Positions 42,412 through 54,200 of a DNA stretch of 64,000 nt are shown here, piece by piece. Source of the DNA: Elgaria multicarinata webbii (taxonomy: Eukaryota > Chordata > Lepidosauria > Squamata > Anguidae); the NCBI RefSeq assembly GCF_023053635.1, contig NC_086183.1, forward strand, positions 1,309,501 to 1,373,500, read 5' to 3'. Within the stretch, counting starts at the first letter, position 1, and the number at the start of each line of letters is the position of its first letter. The notes beneath the pieces are model-generated. The model had not been told where the DNA came from and made no database searches. It saw only the letters and a list, made by a program, of their open reading frames with translations. The translations under genes and the position numbers were made by a program.

Positions 42412-43427
42412 AGAGCAAACCAAGAATCAAGATCATGGATTTAATCTGCGCCTGAGAAATTTTCCAGAACAGGTGGGAAAAGATGATATAAAAAGTTTTC
42501 TTGTCTCCTGGTTTAAATCTAGATTTGGAATTTATTGTAAATTATCTTGAGCGGGCTCACCAAGTAACAAGGATTAGGCCTAAAGAGGGGGCTCTTCCCA
42601 GAGGCATTATAATACATTTTGCACACTATATCAAAAAAGAGCAAATATGGCAACTATGTTCCTTGGGAAAGATAACATATAAAGATCAAGATATAATGGT
42701 GATGCAAGATCTCTCTCCAATAACTCTGAATAAGAGTAGAATCCTCTGTCCTTACTGCAACTCCAAGAGGCTGGCATCACATACAGGTGGGGCTTTCCCT
42801 TCAAACTGATAGTTACAAGGGACACTGGAGTGCTTACAGCTCGAAATGTGGAAGAAGCTGCACGCCTGCTATCTATCTTGGGAGTACCAACATTGAAGAA
42901 ACGCCTGAAACATCTGACGATGCTGGTGGAAAAGACTGTGCCCCCCCACCCCCACGGAAGGAGGAGAGAGTGCAACCCAAGACCTTGGCAGACAGCGCAA
43001 GCAACAGCATGAAACCCTGAAACCTGTTGTACCATCAACCTCAGGGAGAGCCTTACGATTAACAACCATGAGGAAAATAAAGATGAAGACAGACCAGCTG
43101 AGCTTCTGAGCGCTGGAAGGATTCCTACACATTCCTTCACTATTGGAACCTCTATAATATGAATCAAGAATATATCTCCTGTGATGTATCTACTCATTTT
43201 TTCATATATATATATTCTTTTTTGAGAGCTTGCAGATGAATAACCTCATATAATATTAATAATTTTTCAGCGAGAGGGCAGATCTAAGTAATCTTGAGTA
43301 TGTGGTTTATTAGGTTTTTTTACTTGATACACTACAACTGTTCAACTGGCGCCCAGAGTTTTCGAGCGACAGAGGGGCGGGAACAGGTAGATCTAATACC
43401 ACAAGCTGTAAATTTTTCCTTTCTACA

Positions 43428-43903
43428 GCTACCATGTTGGGCTCAGGGTGGGGGACGGGTGAGAAGGGGTTGTTTTGGTTGTGGTGGATCTTTTTTCTGT
43501 TGGGGGGAATAATTTGAAACACGAATTATTTTGAACTGACTACTTCATTTATATACTTGTTATAAGAATTGTGTTAACAATGTCCCATATTGTAACGTTA
43601 GAGAATTTTAGGTTTAAAAACCCAACTGGATATAAACATGACTAATTTACAGTTCGTCAACATTTGAGGGTTGGGTGATGTGATCAAAATACGGAGAGTT
43701 TCGGATGATGGTTGTGTTCATAAGCCCTCCATTGTTTTCTTACAAGAAACATTTAAAGCAGGAGACACGGTAAAAACTGTTACCGCATCCATATTTTGGT
43801 TCTCAATATGTTGCGATTGGGACTAATTATGGAAGAGTAGCAGCTCGAGGATGTTGACAAGGTTCTTGGATGAGTTCGTGCAACCTCCTCTGTATTGGAT
43901 CAT
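43428..43903 (+). repeat. 476-bp segment duplicated at 55,189 (source copy)
   Basis: Lies in its natural context here: about 420 bp of old L1 (inter-ORF region and ORF2 start), then the first ~55 bp of the L2 inserted in that L1. By eye it matches 55,189-55,664 at every position. Because the copied piece spans a unique L1/L2 junction, this locus is the likely source. Confidence 0.93.
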
Positions 43904-45541
43904 TGCCCCTCTTGGCTAATTAAAGCTAGCAGGAATGGAATAGCCGGCTGGGCCAAGGAAGTGATTAATAACGGTCCCAGGCCGTCTGAAAGTGGCAGTG
44001 GTGAGACTACCCCTGAAGAAAGCTTCCTTGGACCCAGAAAATCTTAATAACTACAGTCCGGTGGCAAGTGTTCCATTCCTGGGCAAGGTTGTGGGCCAGC
44101 TCCAGACACTCTTGGATGAGACTGATTATCTGGATCCATTTCAGTCAGGTTTCAGGCCTGGTTTTGGCACGGAAACAGCCTTGGTCACCCTGTATGATGA
44201 CCTATGTCGGGAGAAAGACAGGGGGAGTGTGACTCTGTTGATTCTCCTTGACCTCTCAGCAGCTTTCGACACCATTGACCATGGTATCCTTCTGGAGCGT
44301 CTGGCTGAGTTGGGAGTGGGAGGCACTGTATTGCAGTGGTTCCGCTCGTACCTGGTTGGTTGGCTCCAGAATATGGTATTGGTGAAACATTGCTCAGCTC
44401 CGTGGATTCTCCAGTATGGGGTTCTGCAGGGGTCAGTTTTGTCCCCCATGCTGTTTAACATTTACATGAAACCGTTGGGTGCAGTCATTAGGAGTTTTGG
44501 AGTGTGTTATCATCAGTATGCTGATGACACGCAGCTCTATTTCTCCTTTTCATCTTCATCAGGTGAGGCTGTGGATGTGCTGAACTGGTGCCTGGCTGTG
44601 ACAATTGCCTGGATGAGGGCTAATAAACTGAAACTCAATCCAGACAAGACTGAGATGCTGTTAGTGGGTGGTTCCTCTGACCGGATGGAGGTGTTCAACC
44701 TGTTCTGGATGGGGTTGCACTCCCCCTGAAGGAGCAGGTTCGTAGCTTGGGTGTTTCCCTAGAACCATTTCTGTCACTTGAGGCCCAGATGGCACGGAGT
44801 ACCTTCTACCAGCTTTGGTTGGTGGCCCAGCTACGTCCCTATCTGGACAGGGATTACCTGGCTTCAGTAGTCTATGCTCTGGTAACTTCCAAATTAGATT
44901 ACTGCAATGCACTCTACGTGGGGCTGTCTTTGAAGATGGTTCAGAAGCTGCAGCTTGTGCAATATCCAGTGGCCAGATAACTGGAACCGGAGGGTTTGAG
45001 TATATAAGACCCACTCTGGCCCATTTGCATTGGCTGCCTGTATGTTTCCAAGACCAATTCAGGGTGCTGGTTTTAACCTATAAAGCCTTACACGGCTTGG
45101 GGCCACAATACCTGGCGGAATGCCTCTCCCACCATGAACCTACTTGTACACTACACTCAACATCTAAGGTCCTCCTCCGGGTGCCTACCCTGAGGGAAGC
45201 TCAGAGAATGGCAACCAGGGAGAAGGCCTTTTCAGTGGTGGCCCCTCAATTATGGAATGATCTCCCTGACGAGGCTCGCCTGGTGTCAACATTGTTATCT
45301 TTTCGGTGCCAGGTCAACACTTTTCTCTTCTCCCAAGCATTTAACAGCATATGCTGAGTTTTTTTAACTGACCCCAGAATAGTTGTTTTTAAATGGATAT
45401 TGTCTGTTTTGTTTGTATTTTATGCTTTTTATGGTTTTAAATTTTCTATATATATTTTTTAATGTTCACTGTTTTTAACTTTTGTAAACCGCCCAGAGAG
45501 CTTCGGCTGTGGGGCGGTATATAAATGTTATAAAAAGTAAT
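43849..45541 (+). mobile_element. L2 LINE inserted in the old L1 endonuclease region
   Basis: Encodes L2 RT over a 245-residue frame at 43,992-44,729 ([40 protein letters not shown]), then the C-terminal part ([19 protein letters not shown] to [17 protein letters not shown]). It ends ACCGCCCAGAGAGCTTCGGC and an A/T-rich tail. The first 55 bp, together with upstream L1 sequence, are duplicated at 55.2-55.66 kb. Confidence 0.9.
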
Positions 45542-46499
45542 AATAAAGCAAAGCATATGAATTTGCAGGTAGACAAGATAAAAAGGGACCCAGAGGGAAG
45601 ATATTTATTTCTGGCGGGAAAGCTTGATGGCCAACTTATCACATTAGCCTCAACATATGCACCTAAACTACATCAATATTCTTTTTTTGGGTAAAGTGTT
45701 TAAAAAGCTGTCTCAATTTGCAATTGGGGAGCTAGTTGTTAGCAGGAGATTTGAATGTGGTGTGCAATCTAGACCTGGATACAAAACCTGGTTCTCAATC
45801 AGATAAATTTAGAAGGGGGAAGACTCTGGCTCCTCTGTTGAAATGCTTTCATTTGACTGATTCTTGGAGACACTTGAACCCAGGGCTAAGAGACTTCTCA
45901 TATTTTTCTCCCAGGTTTTATTCATTTTCCAGGCTAGATTATATTTTGGTGTCCCTGTTGTGGATCTCCAATCTCATTTCATTGAATATTCTTCCCAGAG
46001 TAGTTGCAGTGATCATACTGCAATTGAAACAGGCCTGTCATTAAACTCTCAAAGCCCACATCACCCAATACGGCATTTAGATAGTAACCTTTTAACCAGC
46101 CAATTTCCCACTTTAATAAGAAGGCCATTGAAGAATATTTTAAGTTAAATGATTTGCTGGATATGGCACCAAAGATAATTTGGGATGCCATGAAAGCTAC
46201 AACTTGTGGGGTCTGTATTGCTGAAAGTGTAAAAATAAAGAAACGTACAGACCCAATTAAGCGAGATTTATAAAAAGATATAACAGCTTTGGAATGTGAA
46301 CAAACGATCTACAAAAGTACTTAGGGATTTGGAGGCAAAAAGAAAAGAATTGGAAAGTATAGACACTACAGGCATTGCTAAATCCCTTTTATATTTAAAA
46401 CAAACAAAAAAACTCCTCTGGTAATAAACATTCCAGAATGTTGGCTAATGCACTTAGAAAGAGACAAATAAAATCTAAAGTTCACTCTATAAGTAGGAA

Positions 46500-46560
46500 T
46501 GCTCCTCCTTTTTGGGAACCGCCCAGAGAGCTCCGGCTATTGGGCGGTATAGAAATGTAA

Positions 46561-46595
<35 letters not shown>

Positions 46596-46597
46596 AA
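46500..46597 (+). mobile_element. L2 LINE 3' tail in the old L1
   Basis: GGGAACCGCCCAGAGAGCTC, GGGCGGTATAGAAATGTAAT and a long (TAAA)n tail. Confidence 0.85.
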
Positions 46598-46985
46598 TGA
46601 TGGTACCCTATTGTTTGACCAACTAGAAATTAATTCTTTATTTGTAGAATTTTATGCACAGCTTTATCACACAACTTCTTCAGGGGCAGAATTTATAGAA
46701 AAATATTTGAGAAGTAAAATTACCCCCAGTTAATGAAAATCAACAAAATTGCTGAATGGAGACATACTGTTGGAGGAGGTTGAGCAAGCCATTAAACATT
46801 TGAAACATAATAAAGCCCCTGGTCCGGATGGATTCCTTTTACAAAATTTTTAAAGAAACATTGACTCCTAAACTTACTCAGCTTTTCTCAAAAATTTGGC
46901 ATAGTGAGGACCCCCCACCCCCCACCAGATAGTTGGAAAACATCTAGGATAATAGTAATATCCTGGAAAACTCTACCGACCAATT

Positions 46986-46986
46986 A

Positions 46987-47042
<56 letters not shown>
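46986..47042. repeat. (ATT)n microsatellite, L2 tail
   Basis: About 19 ATT units at the 3' end of the inverted L2. Confidence 0.9.
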
Positions 47043-47045
<3 letters not shown>

Positions 47046-48287
47046 TTCTTACCCACCTCTCCCTTTGGATTGAGGCGGGGAACAACATTAGAACAGGAAT
47101 CAATACATCTTAAAAATTCATGATTTTACATTGATCTGGATAGGCCTGCCGGAAAAGGCTAGTCTTTAAAGCTGCCTTAAAATCACACAGAGAGTTAATT
47201 TTATGAATCTCCTCTGGCAGGCCATTCCACAATCTGGGGGCAACAGAAGAAAAGTCCTCTGGGAAACTGATGTCAGCCTAGTTTTAGCTGACAAGTAAGT
47301 TCACCCCAGAGACCTGAGTGTGCGGGGCAGACTATATGGGAGAAGGCGATCCCGCAGGTAGCCTGGACCCAAACCATTTAGGGCTTTAAAGGTAATGACC
47401 AACACTTTGTACTTTGCCCGGAAACTAATTGGCAGCCAGTGGAGTGATTTTAATGTTGGGTTAATATGCTCACCCCTAGATGTACTGTTGACCAACCTGG
47501 CTGCCATAGTTTGAACTGGTTGAAGTTTCCGAACTAAGTACAATGGTAGCCCTATGTAGAGCGCATTGCAGAAGTCAAGCCTTGAGGTTATTATCAGGGC
47601 GTGCACTACTGTCTTTAGGTCTTCTGACTCTAAGAAGGGGTGCAGCTGGCATATCAGCCGAAGCTGATAGTAGGCACTCCATCTGGGCTGTCATTTGGAG
47701 CGATGGATCCAGGAGCACCCCCAAACTGCAAACACAGTCTTTCAGGGGGAGTGTAGCCCCATCCAGAACTTGCTGACACACCTCCAAACCTAGGTCAGAG
47801 CCCCTGACAGCAAGCACCTCTGTTTTGTCTGGATTCAGCTTCAGTTTGTTTTTCCTCATCCAGCCCATTACCGCCTCCAAGCATTCATTCAGAGGAGACA
47901 CACTATCCTTAGCTGATGCTGTTATTGAAGGCATAGAGAAATATATTTGGGTGTCATCAGAATACTGATAGCACCCCGCCCCATGCCTCCGGATGATCTC
48001 TCCAGAGGTTTCATGTAGATGTTAAACAGCACTGGGGATAGGATGGCACCTTGTGGTACGCCATACAACAGCTCCTTTTTTGAGGAGCAACTATCGCCAA
48101 GCATCACCATCTGGAATCTACCTGAGAGGTAGGACTGGAACCACTGGAGCACAGTGCCCCCGATTCCCAAACCCCTCAGGCGTTCCAGAAGGATACCATG
48201 GTCGATGGTATCGAAAACCACTGAAAGGTCCAAAAGTACCAGCAGGGACACACTCCCCCTGTCAATACTCTTGTGGAGATCATCCAC

Positions 48288-48583
48288 TTCTCAACCTGTG
48301 GGTCGGGACCCCTTTGGGGGTCGAATGACCCTTTCACAGGGGTCGCCTAAGACCATCGGAAAACACATATTTCCGATGGTTTAGGAAACTGTATTGACTA
48401 AACTATGTCATGTATCATCTTTTGTATTATTAAAGCTATTGTTATGTATTATTTTCATTAGCAAACCATCCCATGACAATGGATCGTGTAGAGAAGAACG
48501 AAAATAATTTTATTGTTGGGGGTCACCACAACATGAGGAACTGTATTAAAGGGTCGCGGCATTAGGAAGGTTGAGAACCACTG
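48288..48583. mobile_element. SPIN-family hAT transposon, non-autonomous copy
   Basis: One end reads TTCTCAACCTGTGGGTCGGG and CCCCTTTGGGGGTCGAATGA. The other, inverted, reads CAGTGGTTCTCAACCTTCCT then AATGCCGCGACCCTTTAATA. These are the well-known SPIN (SPACE INVADERS) termini and subterminal blocks. The first ~6 bp of one terminal repeat are missing. It lies in the inverted L2, between the codons for VALV and DDLHK. Confidence 0.92.
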
Positions 48584-49304
48584 CACTAAGGCGACCATAG
48601 CTGTCTCAACTCCGTATCCTGCCCTAAAGCCAGTTTGAAATGGGTCTAGAAAATCTGTATCATCCAAGACTGCTTGGAGTTGGAAGGCAACTGCCCTTGC
48701 CCAAAAATGGAAGATTTTATACCAGTCTGAAATTATTAAGGTCCAGGAGATCCAGGGAGGGCTTTTTTAGAAGCGGCCGTACCACTGCTTCTTTTAAACA
48801 TGGTGGAAAACTCCCCTCCCTGAGATGATGTTTGCCCTGTCCTGGACGGGGTTGCACTCTCCCTAAAGGATCGGGTCCGTAGTTTGGGGGTGCTCTTCGA
48901 TCCAGAACTGTCACTTGAGGCACAGGTGAACTCAGTGGCAAAGAGCACCTTTTATCAGCTTAGGCTGATATACCAACTGCGCCCTTATCTGGACAGTGAT
49001 AGCCTAGCTACAGTGATCCATGCTCTGATAACCTCTCGTTTGGATTACTGCAATGCGTTATACGTGGGGCTGCCTTTGAAAACGGTCCGGAAGCTTCAGC
49101 TGGTACAAAACAGGGCAGCCCGTTTACTAACAGGGACTGGCTGGCGAGATCACATTACGCCAGTCCTTTTCCAGCTTCATTGGCTGCCAGTCCAGGTCCG
49201 GGCCCGATTCAAAGTGCTGGTATTAACATTTAAAGCCCTAAACGGCTTGGGGCCAGGTTATCTGAAGGAACGCCTCCTCCCATATGTACCTACCCGGACC
49301 TTAA

Positions 49305-49319
49305 GATCATCTACAGGGG
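49305..49319 (+). repeat. Target-site duplication, left copy (young L1)
   Basis: GATCATCTACAGGGG, matching 55,659-55,673 exactly. Confidence 0.92.
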
Positions 49320-50133
49320 GGGGGCGGAGCTTGGCAGCCTGAGCGATGGCGGGTTTCTTCTGAGGCTCTGAACGGCGCTTGCCGGAAAAGGCAATTATCT
49401 CTCTTCTAATGGGCATAAATCTTTGAGCAACTGACAGAAAATGATTATAAAACCAACAGGAGCTGGGAAAGTGGAGAGATTTGAACAAGGGAGGTGAGAT
49501 GAGCTATGATTAATGCAATGTCTGTCTAAACGGCAACTCTATCAAAAGTGAAAGTAAAGTAAACGCTGACTGACGCAGTTTAAAAAGAAGGAATTTACGC
49601 TTGCTGGACATTGATTTGTGTTATAACCTTTCATCTTTATCTCACATGGGAACGATTGAAATGCTGGCTTTCTAAGGTGGAAGTGGTTGATTGGATTTAT
49701 TGGCGTGGCGAGAAGGGGGGTGAAGGGGCGAAAAAAGCTGCATTTGGCATTCGGTGAGGGAGATGTGGGATGCTGAGAGACTGTGAATGATTAAATCTGA
49801 TCCCCTCTAGTGAATGCTGTTGTGAACTGGATATTTCCCCCCTCCTCGTGAAGAAGGAGCTGTGAGTGCTATATAATAGAGAAGCCAGCATAAGTTGCTA
49901 AGGAAGAGAGTTGGACTCTAAGATTTATGCCCTACCCAGAAGGGACCCATGCCCAACGTTAAAAAAAAAAAAAGATCAAAAGTTGGGAAAAGCTTAATAT
50001 ACAAAAAAAGAAACCTTCAAATCATAATTTGGCTTACCTCTCCTTTCTGGAAAGTACAGCCCCTGGAGTTGAACAGGAAGAGGAAGATATAGACCCAGTC
50101 TCTTTGGATACAATACCAAATAAAGAAAAAAAC

Positions 50134-50946
50134 ATGGCTGAAGGGGGAAAAGAAAGTGGTAGTAACCCTCCCTCTTTAATGGAAATCAAGGCTATTATAG
50201 CAGAAAATAACATTATTATTTTTAAAAAAATGGATCAGCATATGAGTGAATTCAGAAAACAAATGCGTACTATTGCGGATAAAGCGATGGAAAATTCGGA
50301 TAAGATCAAAGAGATAGAGGCTAAAGCGGATCTGGACCAGAAGAAACAAGAGGCTTTCGAAAAATCAATTAATATACAATTTAAAGAATGGGAATTGCGT
50401 TTGATTGCCTTGGAAGATGAATCTCGTAGATCTTCGCTTCGAATAAAGCAGCTGAAGGAGACGCAAGGAGAAGATCTTAGAGAAATTATCGTGAACTGGT
50501 TCAAGGAGCTGATGCCTGACATACCAATAGATGGATCGGATCTGGACCGAGTCCACCGTGTGGGGGGGCAAAACTACAAAGGGACTAGAGACGTATTGGT
50601 GAAATTTGGTAACTATTACAAAAAAGAGCAAATTATGAAAGAATTGAGATCTAAGGTTCAGATACAGTGTAAAGGCAGACCAGTGCAAATTTACAATGAT
50701 CTTTCTCAATGCACATTAAATTGGAGACGTAGTCTTAAACCAATAACGGAAACATTAATGAAGAATAAAATTCCTTATGCATGGGGTTACCCGGTTTTTT
50801 TAAGATTTACATATGGGAGGAGGGAACACAGAGTAACCTCATTGGATCAAGGTAAAGATTTGCTGAAGAGGCTGGGTCTGGATGGGGAAGCAGATGGGGC
50901 TGGAGTGGGTGGGGGAGGGAATGAGGCTGGGACATCTGGAGAGTAA
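50134..50946 (+). CDS. L1 ORF1 protein (RNA-binding chaperone)
   Basis: The open frame runs from 49,963 (after a stop at 49,960-49,962) to 50,946, and its first in-frame ATG is at 50,134, giving 270 residues. It shows a heptad-rich coiled coil (about KKMDQHMSEFRKQMR through RLIALEDESRRSSLRI), then an RRM-like and C-terminal domain (GSDLDRVHRVG, RDVLVKFGNY, GRPVQIYNDLS, YGRREHRVTS). This is the L1 ORF1p (transposase_22-type) layout, a trimeric RNA-binding protein. An upstream ATG at 49,949 with MPNVKKKK would be the natural start but is one base out of frame across a run of 13 A, so the N-terminus is unsure. Confidence 0.85.
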   Translation: MAEGGKESGSNPPSLMEIKAIIAENNIIIFKKMDQHMSEFRKQMRTIADKAMENSDKIKEIEAKADLDQKKQEAFEKSINIQFKEWELRLIALEDESRRSSLRIKQLKETQGEDLREIIVNWFKELMPDIPIDGSDLDRVHRVGGQNYKGTRDVLVKFGNYYKKEQIMKELRSKVQIQCKGRPVQIYNDLSQCTLNWRRSLKPITETLMKNKIPYAWGYPVFLRFTYGRREHRVTSLDQGKDLLKRLGLDGEADGAGVGGGGNEAGTSGE

Positions 50947-51237
50947 GAGAATGGTTAATTATGTTTGGAGATAATTGCAAATAAAAATGTTAATATAGAA
51001 ACCTGCCGGCCAGGCACAGCACTGCCTCCCCCCTCCCCCTTTAAAGTAGATGGCTGGAGTACTAGACTCACGGGGATATGGGGGGGATTAGAGTGGGGGG
51101 GTGGGGAGGGGGGGAAGGTAAGGGAGGAGGGATTGGGGTAGGAGGGTGGGGGTTTTATGTATGGAGTTTGTGTTTTTATGTAAGCAAGTTTGAATTGCTG
51201 AGCACAAGGGATCGGAAGAGATTTCAAAAGGGTGATT

Positions 51238-54200
51238 ATGGATAAAAAGATAAAGGTATCAACACTCAATGTTAAAGGTTTAGGGGCAGTCGTGAAAAGG
51301 AAGAGAATAGAACAAATGCTTAATAAAGAGGGATCAGATATTATAATGATCCAAGAGACACACCAAGGCTCCGAGAATTCGAATATGATAAAATTAAAGT
51401 GGTTAGCCTATTATGAAAAGTCATTAGGGACATCAAAAAAAAATGGAGTGGCCACTTTGATTTCAAAAAAAAGTGGGTTTACATTAGAAGAGGTAAAAAA
51501 GGATGATAAGGGTAGATATCTTATGTTAAAAGGTAAAATTGAGGGAAAGGTCTATACTTTGATTAATGTTTATGCCCCAAATGAGAGGCATAGAGAGTTT
51601 TTTATAAAGTTGTTTAAAGAAATAGAAGAATTTAAGGAGGGGTATGCTATATTAGCTGGGGATTTTAATATGGTTATGGATAATAAAAGGGACAGGTCAA
51701 ATCCCACTAATGCTGAAAAGAGGAACAATATGACTATATTGAATAAGTTAGTAAAAGAAAATGATTATTTAGATTCGTGGCGTTTACTTAACGGGAATAG
51801 GCCTGGATTTTCATACTTTTCCCCAGTTCATCATACATACTCCAGGATAGATCATATATTTGTTTCAAAAGACTTTGCAACGAGGATTTGTAAAATGGAA
51901 ATGGGGGTAATAAAAGTAACTGATCATGCCTTGTTAAGTTTAGAATTTACAGTTAAGAAAGATTATAAAGAGGCATATAGATGGAAGTTGAACACAAAGA
52001 TATTGAAATACAATAAAATAGTAGATAAAATTCGGAAGGAACTGTCGGAGTCATGGGAAATTAATGAAAAAGGAGGAACAGCTGGGTCAGTCATTTGGGA
52101 CACCATGAAGGCTGTAGCAAGAGGAATCTGTATTAGAGAAACATGTAGTTTAAAAAGACAACAACGTGCAGAACAGGAAAAGTTAGAGATAGAAATTAAA
52201 AACTTGGAGGAAAGATATTGGCGAAGTAAAGATAAATATAAATTAGTGGAAATACAAGCTAAGAAGAAACAATTAGAAAACTTAAATATAGAAGAGATTC
52301 AAAAGAATTTAATGTATATGAAAAGGGAATATTTTGAAAATAGTGATAAGAACTCGAGGTTGCTTGCCAAGCTCACACAAAAAGAAAAAGGGAGGAATGG
52401 GATAGAAACGTTGAAAGATAGCCGAGGGAATTATTGTCATGCAATGAAAGCTAAAATAAAAATTTTTCAGGAATTTTATCAGGAATTGTACAAGGGTAAA
52501 GAAATTCAACAAGAAAAGGTGGAGGAGTATATTGGAAGGTTTATAAAGAAGGAAATAAAATCAGAATATAAGGAGTTAATGGAGTCAGTAATAACTCAAA
52601 GAGAAGTTGAAGAGGTTATTGATAAGTTAAAAGTGGGTAAATCACCAGGAGCAGATGGTTTGGGTCCAGAATATTATAAGGTCTTCAAAGATTGTTTAGT
52701 TCCAAAATTAATGGAACTTTATAATAGGATATTATTAGGAGAGAAGATACCTGAATCATGGGAACATTCAGTGATAATTCTGATCCCAAAACCAGATAAA
52801 GATTTGACTAATCCCGATTCTTATAGACCTATTTCTTTAATAAATCAGGATGCTAAAATTTTTACATCTATTATGGCCAAACGACTAAATAAATTTTTGG
52901 CAGAATATATAGGAGCAGATCAATGTGGGTTTGTGGTAGGAAGACATATGCATAATTTAGTGGGTAGAGTTTTAAATGTAATAAATGTAATAAAAAAAGC
53001 AAATATTAAGGCAGGTATTATGGCATTAGATATTTTTAAAGCTTTTGATTGTGTGAGCTGGCAGGCACTAAAGAGTATTATAGATAAATTGGGATTTGGA
53101 AATAAATTTAAAAATGTAATAGAACAGCTATATTCCCAAAATACGGCGGTAGTGGTGGTAAATGACGGACTTACTGAAAAGATACGACTAGCCAGAGGAA
53201 CAAGACAAGGATGTCCGCTCTCGCCGGTCCTTTTTGTAATGGTTATGGAAGTTTTGGCGAAGGCACTAAGGGAGGATAAAGAATTAGAAGGAATTGGAGA
53301 GGTAAGGGAAATAAAGCTAAACATGTTTGCGGATGATACTTTATTGACCATTAAGAATCCATTAAGAAAATTAGAAAGAATTAAATATCAGTTGAGGGAA
53401 TTTGAGGAAATTACAGGGTTAAAAATAAATTGGTCTAAATCAGAGATGATGTTGTTTAACTATACTAAGAAGGAAGAAAAGGATTGGGAATTTAAGGGAA
53501 TGGAATTGAAAGTTAAGAATGAGATTAAATATTTGGGAATTAAAATTACAAAAAATCTAGAGAATCTAGAAAGGGAAAATTTAACGAGGTTAAAGAAGGA
53601 GGTACTAGAGAAATTGGAGAAATATAAAAGATTAAATTTATCTTGGTTTGGGAGAATAGCTTTGATAAAAATGAAGATATTAGCTAAAATTAATTTTGTA
53701 TTTAGGATGCTACCTATAAAAATATCAGAAACCGAGATAAAAAGTTGGCAAAATATTATTAATAAATATTGTAATGGAGAAAAGAGAGCAAGAGTGAATA
53801 AAAATAATTGGTACCTAAGCCAAAAAAAGGGGGGAATGGGTCTCCCAAACATAAAATTATACTACATAGCAAATAGATTAAGACATGTTGTAGAAGCAAT
53901 TATGGGAGTAGGAGATTTATATTGGATGGAAGAAAAAATCATAAGTAAGGTAGAGATGAATCTGGAGAATGTTTTTTTTAAAGATGGAGGAAGAAAGTGG
54001 GTTGGAAGTATAGATAATCCACTCCTGAGGACTCAATGGGAAATTTGGAGTAAATTTAAAGGGAAGCTGCTTCCGAGCAACTCTCCCTTAGCACCGATAA
54101 TAATGTTAAAGAATTTCCCAGAGGATCTAAAGGGCAGATTATGTAAAATATTAAAAGAGAAAAATAAAATAAAATTAAAGGATTGGGTAAGAGATATTAA

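Noticed and set aside
46985-47042. CRISPR-like or satellite array
   Set aside because: It is a simple ATT microsatellite forming an L2 tail, with no spacers.
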